Shown: piece after piece, positions 24,737 to 37,320 of the stretch
Layout of the letters: each line of letters opens with the position of its first letter
How positions within the stretch are numbered: position 1 is the first letter of the stretch
Assembly: GCA_910591455.2 (NCBI GenBank)
Contig: OU342808.1
Span: forward strand, 22,111,714-22,175,713
Reading direction: 5' to 3'
DNA: 64,000 nt
From: Pholis gunnellus
Lineage: Eukaryota; Chordata; Actinopteri; Perciformes; Pholidae
Notes under the pieces: generated by a model
The model's database searches: none
Told to the model about the DNA's origin: nothing
Seen by the model: the letters and a program-made list of their open reading frames with translations, nothing else
Position numbers and translations under genes: made by a program

Positions 24737-27700
24737 TCAACACTTCTGGGCCTCCACTGGAGACATGGCAATGTAGGAGCCGTTCCTCGTTGGCTGGTTT
24801 GCTGGCGTTTCTGACGGCTCGTCGGGTTTGTCGCTGACCTGAGTGTAGGCCGTGTCGTCTTTCACCGTCTGAACAGGAGAAGAACCGGTGTTAGTGCAAA
24901 CCTCCGAAGTGGCAAGACGCCCAAATATTCTTCAATACTCAACTCTGACATTCAAATGTGAATAAATGTTTTGAGTGAAATGTTCACAGTAAACCACGTT
25001 TATCTAAATATTCACAACAACCACCACCACAAAACATTTACTTCAAAAATAAAGCAATTACACTGAGGCGAGAACTTAAAAAGGAATGTCATGTCCCATA
25101 AAGTTAATTAAAAATGATAATAATCAGAGATGATGTACAACAAATTAAAAAAGGAGAATAGCAAACAAGGCAAAAATTAAGACTTACAGTAAAAGAATGA
25201 AAAGCTTCAGTAAAATCAATACGTTTTACTTCATTCTAAAAACAGAAAAAGAAAAAAGGGGGGGTTACAGAAAATTAAAATTAGAACATTGTTAATACAA
25301 CACTTCACATTGCAATTATGCATGTTTTTAACATCCTCTCAATGCTAAGCTAACGTTGTAAAATGGCAATGCATGCTAAAGAAATAGTCTTGACATTTTT
25401 GGAAATACTTCATTTCTTAACGAGATTTAGATGAGGAGATTGATACCGCTCATGTCTGCATGATAAATATTAAGCTACTTTAAACACTGGAAACAGCTAG
25501 CCTGGCTCTGTTCAAATATATATATATATTTTAATCTACTATTTTAATCTACACTTAGCTAACCGTCTCCTGGCGAATATTTAACATACCAGCATGAGAG
25601 TGGTATCAATCTTCTCATCAAACTCAAAAGTGAATATTATCCAAAATATTAACACTTAAAACAACTGATAAAACTATTCCCATATTGCAGGCGACTCTTT
25701 GGACAGTGAATGACCTTAACTACAGTAATCCGAGGACAGTGACGGTCAGGGTTCAAATCAACAGTCCTAAACTACGAGAGATAAGAGAGGTGAGCATGTG
25801 CTGCACATCATTCTCAGGGCTATTCTAATTCAATTGCTACTGAATAGTGCTAAGCTAGCTCATAGCTACAATGACCAGCAGGGAACTGAGATCCTGAACA
25901 CAAAGATGCCAAAAATCATCAGCAAGGAAGAAAATAAGCAACGGGATCCATGCTGGCTTTTGCTTAGCCGAATACATGCATGCGGGTTAGTTAACATGCA
26001 CAACGCTTGGAGTTAAACCTGCAGCAGCTCAGTGAGGAAACTTCTTAACCATGCAAAATCCCACTCAAAAAACGGCAGCATTTACTGCGACATATTTCCC
26101 CACTATCTATTATCAGACTCATTTACAGTGTGAGCTAATGTCAGTGGCTAGCACCCACCAGGGTAACTGTTTGGATTAATACTACAGTTCAGCACACGGC
26201 AACAAACGGGGGCAAAGTTCCTACCTTCTTCTGGCGGTTTCGGCAGAACAAGACGACGAGCACCAGCAGCAAGATGACGCCCATGCCCACGATGAGCAAA
26301 GGGAAGTTTGACACAAGAGTCACGATTAGGAGCATCGTCCTCATCTGGGATGCGGACTCATCGTCAACAGTCGCCGTCTAGATTCGAGAGAGATGATTAT
26401 TGATTTGTGATCCACTTACGGGTTTATGAGAACAGGTTTCGTTCACAGATTGAACTGAATGAAATCCTCACCTCATTGACGAACATGATGGGGAAAATGG
26501 TCTCGTTGATGAATTTGGTTTTGCTGTAAGAGCAGAAAGAAAGAGAGAGAGAGACACAGGGAGGTCAGGGAGAACATCTGGCTCAACATGTGGCTGAAAT
26601 GAGGACACGAGTGTGGCAACAGCTAAATGGGTCAGAGTTTGACAAAGTTTAACTTACGGGAAGCCTTGGACTCTTTTCAGGATGATATTGAGCTGAGCTC
26701 TCTTGCAGGCACGAATGGGAACCCCTGTGGTCTGAAATAAAGCGATAGAAAGACGTCTCAGAACAGCCCAGGAACCTTTAACTTCCTGGAATCCTCAGTT
26801 TATTTTGTTGTTTTTACTGTTATAACTGTACTGATTTCTATGTACGAATCAAATGTCAAGCAGATACCCGTAATACACATCATTTGGCTTTCTAATTGTT
26901 AAATCGATCAACAACTGATTCATGTTATCTGTATATGAACCAAACCGGATACACGTGCAGAGCTATCACGAGGATTCAAAACAACTTTTGTAATTTACAT
27001 AAAAGGTGGTCATTAACCAAATGCGCAAGGTTCAACACAGACTCGTCCGCATGGCTCCAACCTGTTGGGAAGTTAAACATTAGTCGTCATACCGGTTGCA
27101 GGTCGAGGTAGGTCTCGTGGTCCTCCTTGTTGGGGCTGAGCCCTTCGACGGCGTTGATGTACTTTGGGTCGGCTTGATAAAAGTGGGGGAAAGACACCAC
27201 GATGGGAGCACCTTGAAGGAAACAAGTGAGACAAACACGAGTTAATTAGTGTTCGAATCCTGAGATGACTCTAAACAACAAGGGCTGATTAGATTAGAGA
27301 AACGAGAGATAAGATAAAAGATCATATTTTGTAAAGGTGCAGCAGATAGTCAGAGCCTGTGTGTTACCCTAAATAATGATGAGTTGACAATAAAAACAGG
27401 AGTGACGCTGCAGCACTAAACATTGTTTTTGCCTTTTATATATTTGGATTTTTTACATTTTATTTATTCATTAAACTGCTCAATTGTTCTTTCTTTAAAG
27501 TTACATTCCCAAATACAAAAAGGTCTAAATGCCTAACCCTAACGATATGCTGAAAACTTGATTTAGTTATTATTTTGTGGCCTAAAACACGTTGAAACTA
27601 TACTGGATTCAGCTTGCTAAAACCGACAATAATGTCACCAAAAAGCAACGTTTTAATTTTTTTATTTTGTACTAAACCGTTACAGCGGATGTTTTACACA

Positions 27701-28000
27701 AAAATAAAAGCAGGGATTTAAAATAAACTGTTCCACATATGTACACGTGGATGATAGATCATATAGAAAAGACACAGAGATGAGCTGATTCTTTAACCAC
27801 AAGGGCAGTTTCAGAATGACATCACTTTGCACATGACATGACAACAGGGCTTGGTTGTGATTGGCTCTCATAGAAGCATCACAAAAATCCTCCCAATCAG
27901 ACGCCTTTGCCTCGTATGAACCAGAGAAGCTGATGCAGGCAGCCTATCAGGTTTTAGCACATGCATCAATACATATAATTAAGTGTTTTCTCCCACTATA

Positions 28001-28034
<34 letters not shown>

Positions 28035-31000
28035 GGAACAAAATTACCAAAAAAAAATAAACAGCCTGTTAATTATACAAACAGCGTGAGGTGACAGTAG
28101 CATATCTGTAGTGATAATACTCTGTCCGTCGCCATGTGTCAAGCCTTATCAGAGTAAACGCACTCCACTCAATGACCACCATAAAATACTTCAATGGCCT
28201 CCACACACAGACAGCACAGTTAATCATTGAACCGTGTACTGATTGAAAATCTGGTTCAAACAGTGGGAATGTCAGATACCAGGCAGGGGACGGGGCTGCG
28301 GACTGAAAGGACATTTTTTTTGGGGGGGGGGGGGGGGTAGAAAAAGGAGGGGTGGAGGGACGGGGGGAGGGACGGGGGGACTGGGTAAGTGGGTCAGACT
28401 ATCTGGCTACTGAGGGGGAGAAATGGGGCAGTCCCTTACCTTCTCGACAAACGCTGACTTTAAGCACCCCGGTGCCGAGACAGTCTCCAGCCGGCACACA
28501 GAAGCCCGCGTTCGTGGGGTTTTCTTCGGGGTTCATGAGTACGTCATTAGGGGGGGCGAAGCGGTACGCCTGGATGCCTTTCACCTCCACATCTTTCACA
28601 TACGCTAGATGGATAGACCTAAGAAAGAAAAAGAAAAAACAGCTCAGTGACTTCTTTAGGTGATCATAAAGTAAGAGCTACGCACTAAGTGTTGTCTAAA
28701 TTAAGAGCAATCAGGAAAAAGGAAACAGCAGTTATGGTTCTTTAAAAGTAAATGTGTCGTATACAAGAGGGACCACTTCCTGTACAACCATTCCTTAAAG
28801 CCTCCCAAGTATGTCGACACACTCTCGACTTTCCCACGTGTGTTTTGAGTTCATTGACAGCCTTATCAGAGGTCGTAATAAGCACAACTCAGGTCCTTAT
28901 CAGTGGGATAGTAAGCATATTGTGTATGACTCAGTTGCTGTAATTTCCTGGGCGTTGTGGTCCTCGCCCTGGCCGAGATGCTTTGACTGTAAACAAATCT
29001 ATAAGCAGCATGTGCATACCTGCAGAGATCCGCAGCGAAGATGTACAGCAGCTCGTTCCTGTTTATCAGAGGGTGGAAGACCGCGCCGTCCGTACCGTTG
29101 ATCATGTTGCTCTGATTTGAAGACCACCATGACATCTCCCTATTGATTGAGAAGAAAACTGGTGACATTAGTAAATGTATTTACTTGCAGCTACACCCAA
29201 GTACTGTACTTGCCTACGTGCATTTTATACTTCTAAATCAACCCACAATTCAGAGGAAGTGTACTTGTTACTTTACTACACCCATTTTACATGATTAGAT
29301 TATAAAATGCACTGCATCATTCAAGATTTAACCAAGAAAATAGTGTCAGCAAGTTGGGGCCCCATAAAATACTTGCTGATTCATTACTCTGCAGTTACAA
29401 AGAGTGATTTCTCTTACTGCTTGAGGCTGAAAGGGGTGTAAATGTATCCAATACTTTCCAAAAAAAAGTGGAGCAGAGCTTCTGTTTTCTCTTCTTTCAC
29501 ACCAAAGTAATCATCTCAAGACATCTCAGATTCTTATTTGGATTCTTTAGAATATTATCATTCACATAGGCCCCTTTTCTGCAGAGTGAGTACTTTTACT
29601 TTTCTTACTTGCAATATTACAGTAACACTGTTTTATAGGATCTGAATACTTCTTCCACTACTGTAATCTACCTACACATCCTGACCACATTCGAAGTACG
29701 AAGTCACTTTCGGATATCCAAACATTCATTTTGTAATACTGTTCTACCTAAAGCCAGGGGGACGACAACGGCTTTCTCCTATAGACTTTGACGTTGTTTA
29801 ACTACTGTGTGTGAATGTGAATATCATGAGTGGGAGGATGTGGAAGCCATGCGCCAACAAGAGGGAGCGTTTCCTAACATTGAGGAAAGCAGGAAACAGG
29901 AAAACAAAATAAATCTGCCTGACATGAGTATTTACCTCATGCCGTTCCATGTGTCGATCTTGCCATAATCCATGTAGTTCTCCTCGCCAGTGTGGAACAC
30001 AAACTCTCCTTCATGGGTGCCGTTTTTCTGCAGAAAACAAGACGAGGGTCAGAGAAAGTGCTCACGATACAGCAGAGAGTCGGAAACGTTGGGAATTGAG
30101 AAAGAAATACTGCTTGTATTCGCTACCCTTAGCATGCCCCTTAGTGTACTATGACTAGACACAGTAAGGCATTAGTAACCAATGGAAGCACACATAAACA
30201 AAACATATTTTAGCCAATTATTGTCTACAATAATTGATTAATCACATACTGAAAAAAATCCAATTTTCTACTTCCTACTGTTTGAGGTCTTTAAATTGCT
30301 TGTTTTACAGTCCAAACCCCAGAAATATTCAGTTTTATATCATAAATGAAAAATAAAAGCATCTAACTCTCACATTTGAGAAGCTGTGAATCTTTGCTTG
30401 AAAAAAAAAAAAAATCAAAAATAGTTCATTTTCCGCTGCTCAAGCGATCCATAAAATCGACCTATAGCTCTGTGTAAAATAAATAAATGCTGTGCTCAGG
30501 ATCACAAGGCTGCTGCTGTCACGGAGTACGAGGATCTGCAGACTAACAGGAAGTACAAGCATCTTCCATCAGCATGTGGCCAATCTCACTTCTCTTCCGT
30601 GACGTGGCCACAGACTCGTCTGTTGTTTTAGTAACCACTAACAACCAGCATGCAACACGCCGTCTTAAGATTTTTGAACTAAAATAACATCAAGCGTGCC
30701 TCTAAAAATATATTGATCAAAAGTGAGTAAAACGTACCTTCCACATCAGCCCAAAATATTCGTCCACTTCGGGCTTCAATGAGTGGACCTTTGTGAGAAG
30801 AGGGTCTTTGAAGCCCCACAGAACCTCGTGGACGGTGCGGGACATGAACACCTCGACTCCCAGGCTGTTTACGTACATGGAAACCAAAGTTCGCAGGAAG
30901 AAGGAGTACGAGTTCAGCTCGCTCATGATCGCCTAAGGACGAAAAAACAAGTCAGAAAACGGAAAGATTGGCTCGGGTTGTTAGCAACACTTAATTTCGT

Positions 31001-34000
31001 TCTTGTGGAAAATCTCACAGTCAATGCTGCATTTGAGTTCACTAGGTGTGTTCGTCTTTGCCTAATATGACTTACGTTTGTATGTTCAACACATCAAAAT
31101 GTCACAATAAAACTAAGAGGACAATGGCTTGGAGTGTGTTACGGAATAACGTGTGAAAACAAAATACAGACATGCCAATCAAATGACTTCAACTCAAATC
31201 TAAGAGACATGATTACTGGCTGCTGTGTGTCATAATAACACACATTATCCTGTCCAGACACAGCGTCTTACCACGAAGGGGATGTTCACAGTCCTGACGA
31301 TGTCGACCTCGGGGTTACCGGCTGACTTCTCCGGCACAAACACAAAGGTTTTGGGGTTCAGGGCGTAAAGCTTGGTGCCGTTTTCCAGGAAAGTTATGTT
31401 CTCCCGCGGCCTGTACTCCCTGGTGTGGAAAAGTCAGTTAGTCCAGATGTCTTTTGTTTTGCAGATGAAACAGATGCAAGATATCCTTCATTAAACAGGA
31501 CTTCAGGGGAACATGGGTGGGGAGTGAGTTTCCATCACTATATATTACACACATTTACGGCGACAGATCTTCGTATCAAACCTACCTGTAAGTATAAGGT
31601 CCGATCTGTTTAAGAGCTGCCTTCCCGCCTGCCAAGAACACCTCTGGATTGGTCACATTGAAGAAGTAATACTCCATATAAACAGGTGGAGGTGGATTCT
31701 TCCATCCTTCAAACATTTGGCTCTTCTCTGTCAAAGTAATTTCCTATCGACAAAGAAATAGAGAAAGACACATTCAGATTGAGAAACAGCAAAGAAAGTG
31801 TTGGGATAATGACTTTGGCGAGCATTGGTACTCAAATTGTACACTTTGGTTGAACAAGGTTTTCAGCGCATTTGGGCACTTTCAAAGCTCTTCACTGTTC
31901 TGAATGAGAGCCAACTGAGAGCACACATGGCACTTTTCTGCAAGGAGCCGATGTCGGGTCAAAAACACCAAAAAAACCCAGAGGGAAGCAGAGAAAAGCC
32001 CCTGCTAGCTGCAACAACAAAAAAAAAGTCTGGATAGGCAGAAAATTTGAGCAAATACTGCATTCAGATCCTGACCTCAGCGAGCCTAGGTAAGAGTCTG
32101 GGACTGTGGGCTGCAAGTCATCCGACACAACAGCAGCAACATGTTGCAATAACAAAAACACGGCTTCTCTGCAGCGTTCACCATCAAACTAACACGCTGG
32201 ATGTCGGGGGAGGCCGAAGCAACCACAAAAAGTAGGAGATGTCGTCACTCCGAGTGGTCTCACAGATGTTTTGGCTGCGATCATGTGGAGAAAAAAAAAA
32301 CAAGCTTGAAAGTTTTAGACAGTCGTAAGTAACCTGTCTGAACAAGAGCAACAGAAACCGTGGACTGCATCATTCAGCTGTAGAGTAAAACAGCCCACTT
32401 TCAGTGCAACGACAGCTTCCAGTATGTTGACTGAAGGTGTTTGTTACAGAGGGGAATGAGCAAGCTATTTCTATTCTTTTCTTGAGGTGTATTTTTAAAC
32501 ATGGGAAAGGATAAGTGACCCACTTCCTCTCGTGTCTTTTTCACGGTGAGTTCCTGAAAACCTTCTCTGTCCGGAGACCAGCGAGGCGCTCTTGAGGGAG
32601 GCTATACATTGTCTTCTGCAAACGGTTGCTGTTGAGAAAATATAGTTTAAGGTGTGGCCGACACTTCCTGTTTGGGTTTCAACTTCCGAACTTCAAACTT
32701 GTTTTCGCTCTATAGAATTGTTTGCAGGGGATTTGTTGCATCATCTCCCCTTTGCTGCTTTACAAAACTACTCAATTTAGATCTCAGAAGGGTTCAACCA
32801 CAATATCTACTTTGATAGTCTGGGGGGGGGGGGGGGGGGGGGGGATCCTCATTTTGAAGAGGATTTGCTGTTTGAATGAATTACATAAGTTGCAGCTGTA
32901 GAAGGGTGTGCCATGTTCAGCACTTTTATGAGCCTGTAGTCGTCATAGCATCTATTTTTTTTATTCTTAGCAACCAAGAATTACAGATTGCACAATCCCA
33001 GATTTAACCCAGGAAATCATCAGTTAGGTTTACGTTGCCGTGTCATTCCCTCCAAAATACGGAACTTGAGGTATTTAAGCAGAATGGATTCTCCTGAGTC
33101 TTCAGGATTATGTCTTCTGTGTCTTAATTAAGAGCTGAAGTGAAACCAGGTAATGCAACAGAAGCACATGACCATCACGGGCAGCCTACAGGACTTGTAT
33201 GAAACAATAAAACAATCTGCTAAAGCAGCACAATTTGCATAATGTGCTCCCTTTCAGAAACAAAGTGCAAACTTTCGCTTTTGAATCGGGTCTAGCTTTT
33301 CCCCTGCAGCATTACGTGTGACTGCAGCCTGCATGACGCCCTGTGTTTGCCCACCTTGAACAAAGGTCTTTCAGAAGGCCTTCATTACGGTTATCTGAAC
33401 ATCATTTATCTCAGAAAAAAAACGAGAAAAAAAAACCTTGATCTATTACAAACAAGTGAGGGACAAAGTGGAAGGGTTTGTCGGTGCAAACAAAATACGG
33501 TGTTATGCATTCGCCAGTGGAAAGGCTGGATGAGGGACTCAAACTAAACAAAGTGAACCGGCTCTCAGCCAAACGACTTCAGGCACAGCCTACGTACGTG
33601 TGGTGCGACAAGATCCGGCTCTGAACAGCACGGGAACAAAAAAAAAAAAAAAAGGGTAGAAAGGAAAAACAAAACATTCAAAACGTGAAATCCTTCTCAT
33701 AAGTAACCTTGTTCTTGAACTCTTTAATCGGTCATACTACCTTGAAAAGTCTCCACTCCCAAATAGGGCTGAGGGGAGGGGCATGAGTGGGTGTTTCTCT
33801 TGTATAGTTTGCCTGTCTGAGCAGAACAACTCGGGATAGGCCGCGGCTGGAACAACAACAAGGGACAACAAGGTGGCTCTCAGGCAGAAATCATTCCCCC
33901 GAGGCCACGGAGTCTGTCAAATTCCTCGCATGAATTTCACGTTGCCTCCCTCCGCACACAGCTCAGACACACAGAGACCGTGTCCTGGAGGCAGCTTGTA

Positions 34001-35114
34001 CCAAACAACTCGGCGACATCATTACTACAGAGAGCCACATTCAGACATCAGATTAGGTAGATTTTTGGAGTCAGTTCAGTATGTCCCGGCCAGACTAATT
34101 CAATGGGAAAGACTGTGTGGCTAAAGAGGATTAGCAACGCTGTCATTTCATGTAATCGCCAGCCGCATCAGAATTATGTCCCCCGTTGATGAACTTTGAC
34201 TAACTTCCTTTAATTTGGGCCCCCTGGGTCGCTGCCATGATTCAGAATGAGACACAAATGAGGCCCCGACCGAAATGTAATTACAGGAGGGGGAAACCGT
34301 GTCTGGTGGTGCCGTTTGAGAGTCCCGGACAAATAGTGAGTCAAGCTTTTCTGAAGAGCTTTTTTCTTCTTAAGCGGGAGGGGAGGGGGGGTGACCGAAA
34401 GACGAAGCGAAGGCATTTCAACGGACAGATTACGGAGTAACACCGGGCATAAAGCACAGTGCTTCATGTCAGTAAGAGGAATGTGAGGTAGTCTAAAAGG
34501 GAAGAGAGCAGCAGTGGGTCTGCAGGGTTGGATAGAGTGTCAGCTGCCATAAACCCCACCCCACCACCCCTGAACTAAGGCACCAGTCCCCAGATATGTA
34601 GACATGCTACTGCACAAGTCCACCAGTCACACCACACTTCTACGTACATGTTTAAGCCCACTCAAGTAAAAAAAATAACGGCGGTGTAACAACTTTACTC
34701 CAAAATATCAATATGAATGTCAATGAATCCTGTGTGGTGGTTCACTGACCCAACAGAATTTGTCTCAAGACTGGAAATGGGCTGAACTCACTCCGACTGA
34801 TTTGAGAAGTATCAAAAATAGACCAGTAATGGAACTAAATCAGCGGGGTTGTGGGGGATTTCTGTTACATACAGATTTGAAAGCAACACACTTAATTCTC
34901 AATCATTTCACCGTCTCAGTTAAGAAATGCAAAGGACATGTCAGTCAAATTAATGCAGGTTTGTCTGTCAGAAGGCTGGCTGTCTGCCTCTCATCCTCCT
35001 CTACACACCATGTCAAACTTTTACAGATCAGCCAGGGACTAACCAAGACTCCCTTCCCCCATTCCTTCAGACCGCCCCCCCCCTACCCACAGTGTCCCCG
35101 CTGGCTGAGATTTC

Positions 35115-35145
<31 letters not shown>

Positions 35146-36085
35146 GGTAACCCTGGTCCGATTAGTGGACCACCATGAAGTCAGTATATCACGCCGCTAT
35201 CAACAGAACCGTGTCACCAGGTCATGCGCACAGCACTGGGCAGGTTCACTAAAACGCGACTGTGTCAGCCAGCAGAAAGAGCATATCGTGCATTTATTTC
35301 TCATTTCTACAGACTCCCTTCCATTCATAAAAAGGCTAATTGAATCCCGTGAGGTCTTGTCAGATCATATAAACGGTGAAGATCCGGGTAAGAATGTGAG
35401 AGGAGATACAAATAAAATAAACACCGTAAAATTGGGGTAAGGTCACGATAAACTCACCTCTGAGTCATTCCCATGTGGGAGTTCAAGGGGATTTCTATCT
35501 AAAGCAAAAGCTGTTTTAAAGGTCTGCATGTAACGTGTAATGCCGATTAATCATCATGCCTTAATGCAATCTTGAACAAAACCCCAGAAGCTGCACAATA
35601 AGGCAGTGGGACTTGCACTCTGCACAGACTCGGATCATGCGGATTCATGAAAGGGGGAAGGCTCTGGGTTCATGGTGCTGAGCTGGAGCTGCAGAATGCA
35701 GCAAAAACACGAATTACTTCTCATGTAAACAGTAAAAAAATGAAGACAATGTATACACCGGATAGATCTTGTGACCCTGTATGTAGCCTATACTGTGGGA
35801 CGCTGAATGCGCATGATTGACCACTGCAGAATGACATGCTTCAACATGTAAACCCCTGAAGTGTGACAGATGGAAGAAGTGTGAAAGGATGAGAAAGCAT
35901 TGAAAACCGTTACCTTTTTAAATAATAAAATAAGACAGAGAGAGAGAGAGACTACAACTCACCTTTTTTAACCGGCTGTGGATCATTGTTTGGAAGACTT
36001 GAGCCACGACCAGGGCGATCCCCACAATCAGGAGGTGAGCGCACACGATCCCGGTGGCGTAAATGGCACAGGATCTCCGAGTCAT
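24737..36085 (-). CDS. scarb2: Scavenger receptor class B member 2 (LIMP-2), complete
   Basis: CD36-family lysosomal membrane glycoprotein; in mammals it carries beta-glucocerebrosidase to lysosomes. Coding exons (minus): 36085-35963, 31743-31586, 31419-31272, 30932-30738, 30027-29936, 29139-29020, 28618-28440, 27211-27093, 26731-26658, 26523-26472, 26377-26225, 24868-24737. All junctions are in phase, total 514 aa (human 478). Topology: short cytosolic N terminus, membrane segment about 8-30, large lumenal domain with many NxS/T sites (NVTNP, NITF, NGT, NETIF), second membrane segment about 435-465, then a long cytosolic tail. SCARB2-type signatures are GPYTYRE, HEVLWGFKDP, MINGTDGAVFHPL, AGFCVPAGDCLG, VSFPHFYQAD and NKEDHETYLD. 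The tail lacks the human DERAPLI signal but has YTQV and YIAM. Intron 1 is 4.2 kb. Other fish scarb2 paralogues exist, but gene order supports this symbol. Confidence 0.95.
25370..25665. repeat. Fold-back copy of the GCTTAGC-family repeat in a scarb2 intron
   Basis: The left part reads GAGGAGATTGATACCGCTCATG (around 25,432-25,454) and the right part reads GAGAGTGGTATCAATCTTCTCATC inverted (around 25,597-25,621). The two arms are imperfect inverted repeats about 25 bp long, suggesting that the family ends in terminal inverted repeats. Core AAACAGCTAGCCTGGCTCTG is intact. It lies in the last scarb2 intron. Confidence 0.6.
28001..28035. repeat. (TATC)n microsatellite
   Basis: About eight tandem CTAT units in the scarb2 intron between the exons at 27211 and 28440. 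Plain tetranucleotide repeat. Confidence 0.9.
28319..28400. repeat. Poly(G) run and G-rich low-complexity tract
   Basis: A 16-nt G homopolymer near 28,322-28,337 follows a T-run and leads into GGGACGGGG-type units, 40-120 nt downstream (on the minus strand) of a scarb2 exon boundary at 28440. The transcribed strand is C-rich here. Length may be uncertain in an assembly. Confidence 0.8.
29165..29665. repeat. Degenerate ACTTTTACTT/AAGTAC-rich fish repeat
   Basis: Two fragments with TACTGTACTTGCCTACGTGC and GAGTACTTTTACTTTTC match blocks that recur at 41.6, 45.0-45.4 and 46.1-46.7 kb. The alternation of GTACTTTTACTT and complementary AAGTAAAAGTAC elements suggests a DNA-transposon-derived family. 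Confidence 0.5.
30200..30430 (+). repeat. Degenerate ATTGATTAATC / CAGTCCAAA-type teleost repeat
   Basis: Blocks in order: CAATAATTGATTAATCA, ACAGTCCAAACCCCAGAAAT, CTCACATTTGAGAAGCTG and TTTGCTTGAAAA. The same order appears at 15.3, 42.3, 51.6, 57.6 and 63.2 kb. Located in a scarb2 intron. Confidence 0.65.
32822..32844. repeat. Poly(G)23 homopolymer
   Basis: An uninterrupted run of about 23 G in scarb2 intron 1, after CTGG and before ATCC. Exact length is prone to sequencing error. Confidence 0.9.
35113..35144. repeat. (CTA)n microsatellite
   Basis: About ten CTA units in scarb2 intron 1. It accounts for the poly-leucine stretch in the long chance ORF read across this intron on the plus strand. 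Confidence 0.9.
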
Positions 36086-36500
36086 GATGCCGGGGGGATG
36101 AGCGGTCCTCTTAGGAAAGATTTTTTAAAAAGAAACTTCACTGAAGTCGATGATAACCTCCCCCAAAAAATTACAAAAATTAAACTAAAAGATAGCGGTG
36201 TGGTAGGATCGTGAGACCTCGGATCCGGCGTCTCTCCCGAGCAGCAGCTGGGCAGGTTTTAAACTTCTCTCTTCGCCGCCCGGTGGAGTGGTCTTCTCGG
36301 TGAGGCTGCGGGTACAAAAGGATAATCGAAAATGTTGGCACTTTTCATCGAAATTTAGAGATAACGCCTAAACCCTAAAGGAAGAGGGAGGAGTGAGCTG
36401 CTCGGAGGCGGTGGTGAAGTGAAACAGCAGCGCTCAGCGCATCGTAGAAGAAGAGCCGTCCACCTCCTCCCCTTCCTCTCTACGCATTAATGAACCCGGT
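36086..36500 (-). promoter_or_regulatory. scarb2: scarb2 5' UTR and promoter region
   Basis: GC-richer sequence directly upstream of the scarb2 ATG, with CpGs clustered around 36,220-36,300 and 36,420-36,540. No TATA box or full CLEAR element (GTCACGTGAC) was found by eye, although an isolated CACGTG lies farther out near 36,841. Assignment is by position. Confidence 0.5.
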
Positions 36501-37094
36501 CAGGCGAAAACGCGTCGCTTTGGGAGGCTGCATGGGCGATGGGTGTGTGTAAAACAGATATTGATGCTGCTTTCCTAAAACACACACGATGAAACGACTA
36601 AAACAACCAAAAAAAAGCGGAATTAATCTTCCACGTTTTTGGTGCCCTCCAGCTCAAGTTATTTGGCTTTAAGTAACTTTAAGGCGCCTTTGTTGCACTG
36701 ATCATGTAAAGGCGTGATCGTGTTGTAAATTACTGGCAGGTATGAGCACGCAAGAGGATTATGAGTGAATCATCAGCAGCGCGCTCAAGATTAGACATGG
36801 TAGTATTTCAACAAGCAACTTTTAGTGAGTGTTTTGATGCACGTGTGGAGGGGGGGAATGATTGAGAATCACACTTTACATGTAAAACTATGATAAACTA
36901 TGATTATCCCATCGTGCAACACTCACCGCACTCAGAAAAAAAAAAGTAAAGATTTTGGAGGTCCGTTACCTTTTATAACGGCTCCGCGAGCTCACCTCAT
37001 CGCGTCTCTTTAAATAAGCTCAGCATGACCATGAATAATGTTCCATTCAAGCGACCAACGATCGTTGACGTGAGCCCTTTGTTCGAGCTGCTCG

Positions 37095-37320
37095 AGCTCT
37101 CATTGGCTACTGGCCGCACGGACCACCGGAGAGACCATCCCCTCTGCGCGCTGATTGGTCAGAGACTGGCGAGTGCGATGCTGAATTTGATCGACTGATT
37201 TCGAGGCGGGGCTCCAATAAAGGGGAAACCGACGGCGTGATGCTCTCCGCCGACAGAGAAAGGATGTTCAGATGCTGCCGCGGAGCCCGCTTTAACCGCC
37301 CATGATGCTGAGGAGTAAGA
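37095..37320. promoter_or_regulatory. CpG-rich segment with three CCAAT/ATTGG boxes
   Basis: ATTGG occurs at about 37,102 and 37,154 and CCAAT at about 37,213 within 110 bp of GC-rich DNA. A strong donor-like GTAAGA lies at about 37,312 on the plus strand. It may be a distal scarb2 promoter or the start of a divergent non-coding transcript. No coding exon is supported. Confidence 0.35.

Noticed and set aside
27230..27275. GTTCGAATCC, which resembles a tRNA T-arm core
   Set aside because: No matching acceptor stem, D-arm or anticodon arm can be drawn around it.
28319..28340. Poly(G) run as a telomere-like or regulatory G4 element
   Set aside because: It is a simple homopolymer; length is unreliable and no telomeric TTAGGG unit is present.
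36835..36850. CACGTG as a TFEB/CLEAR element for scarb2
   Set aside because: Only the E-box core is present; the flanking GT/AC bases of a CLEAR site are missing and it is about 750 bp from the start codon.
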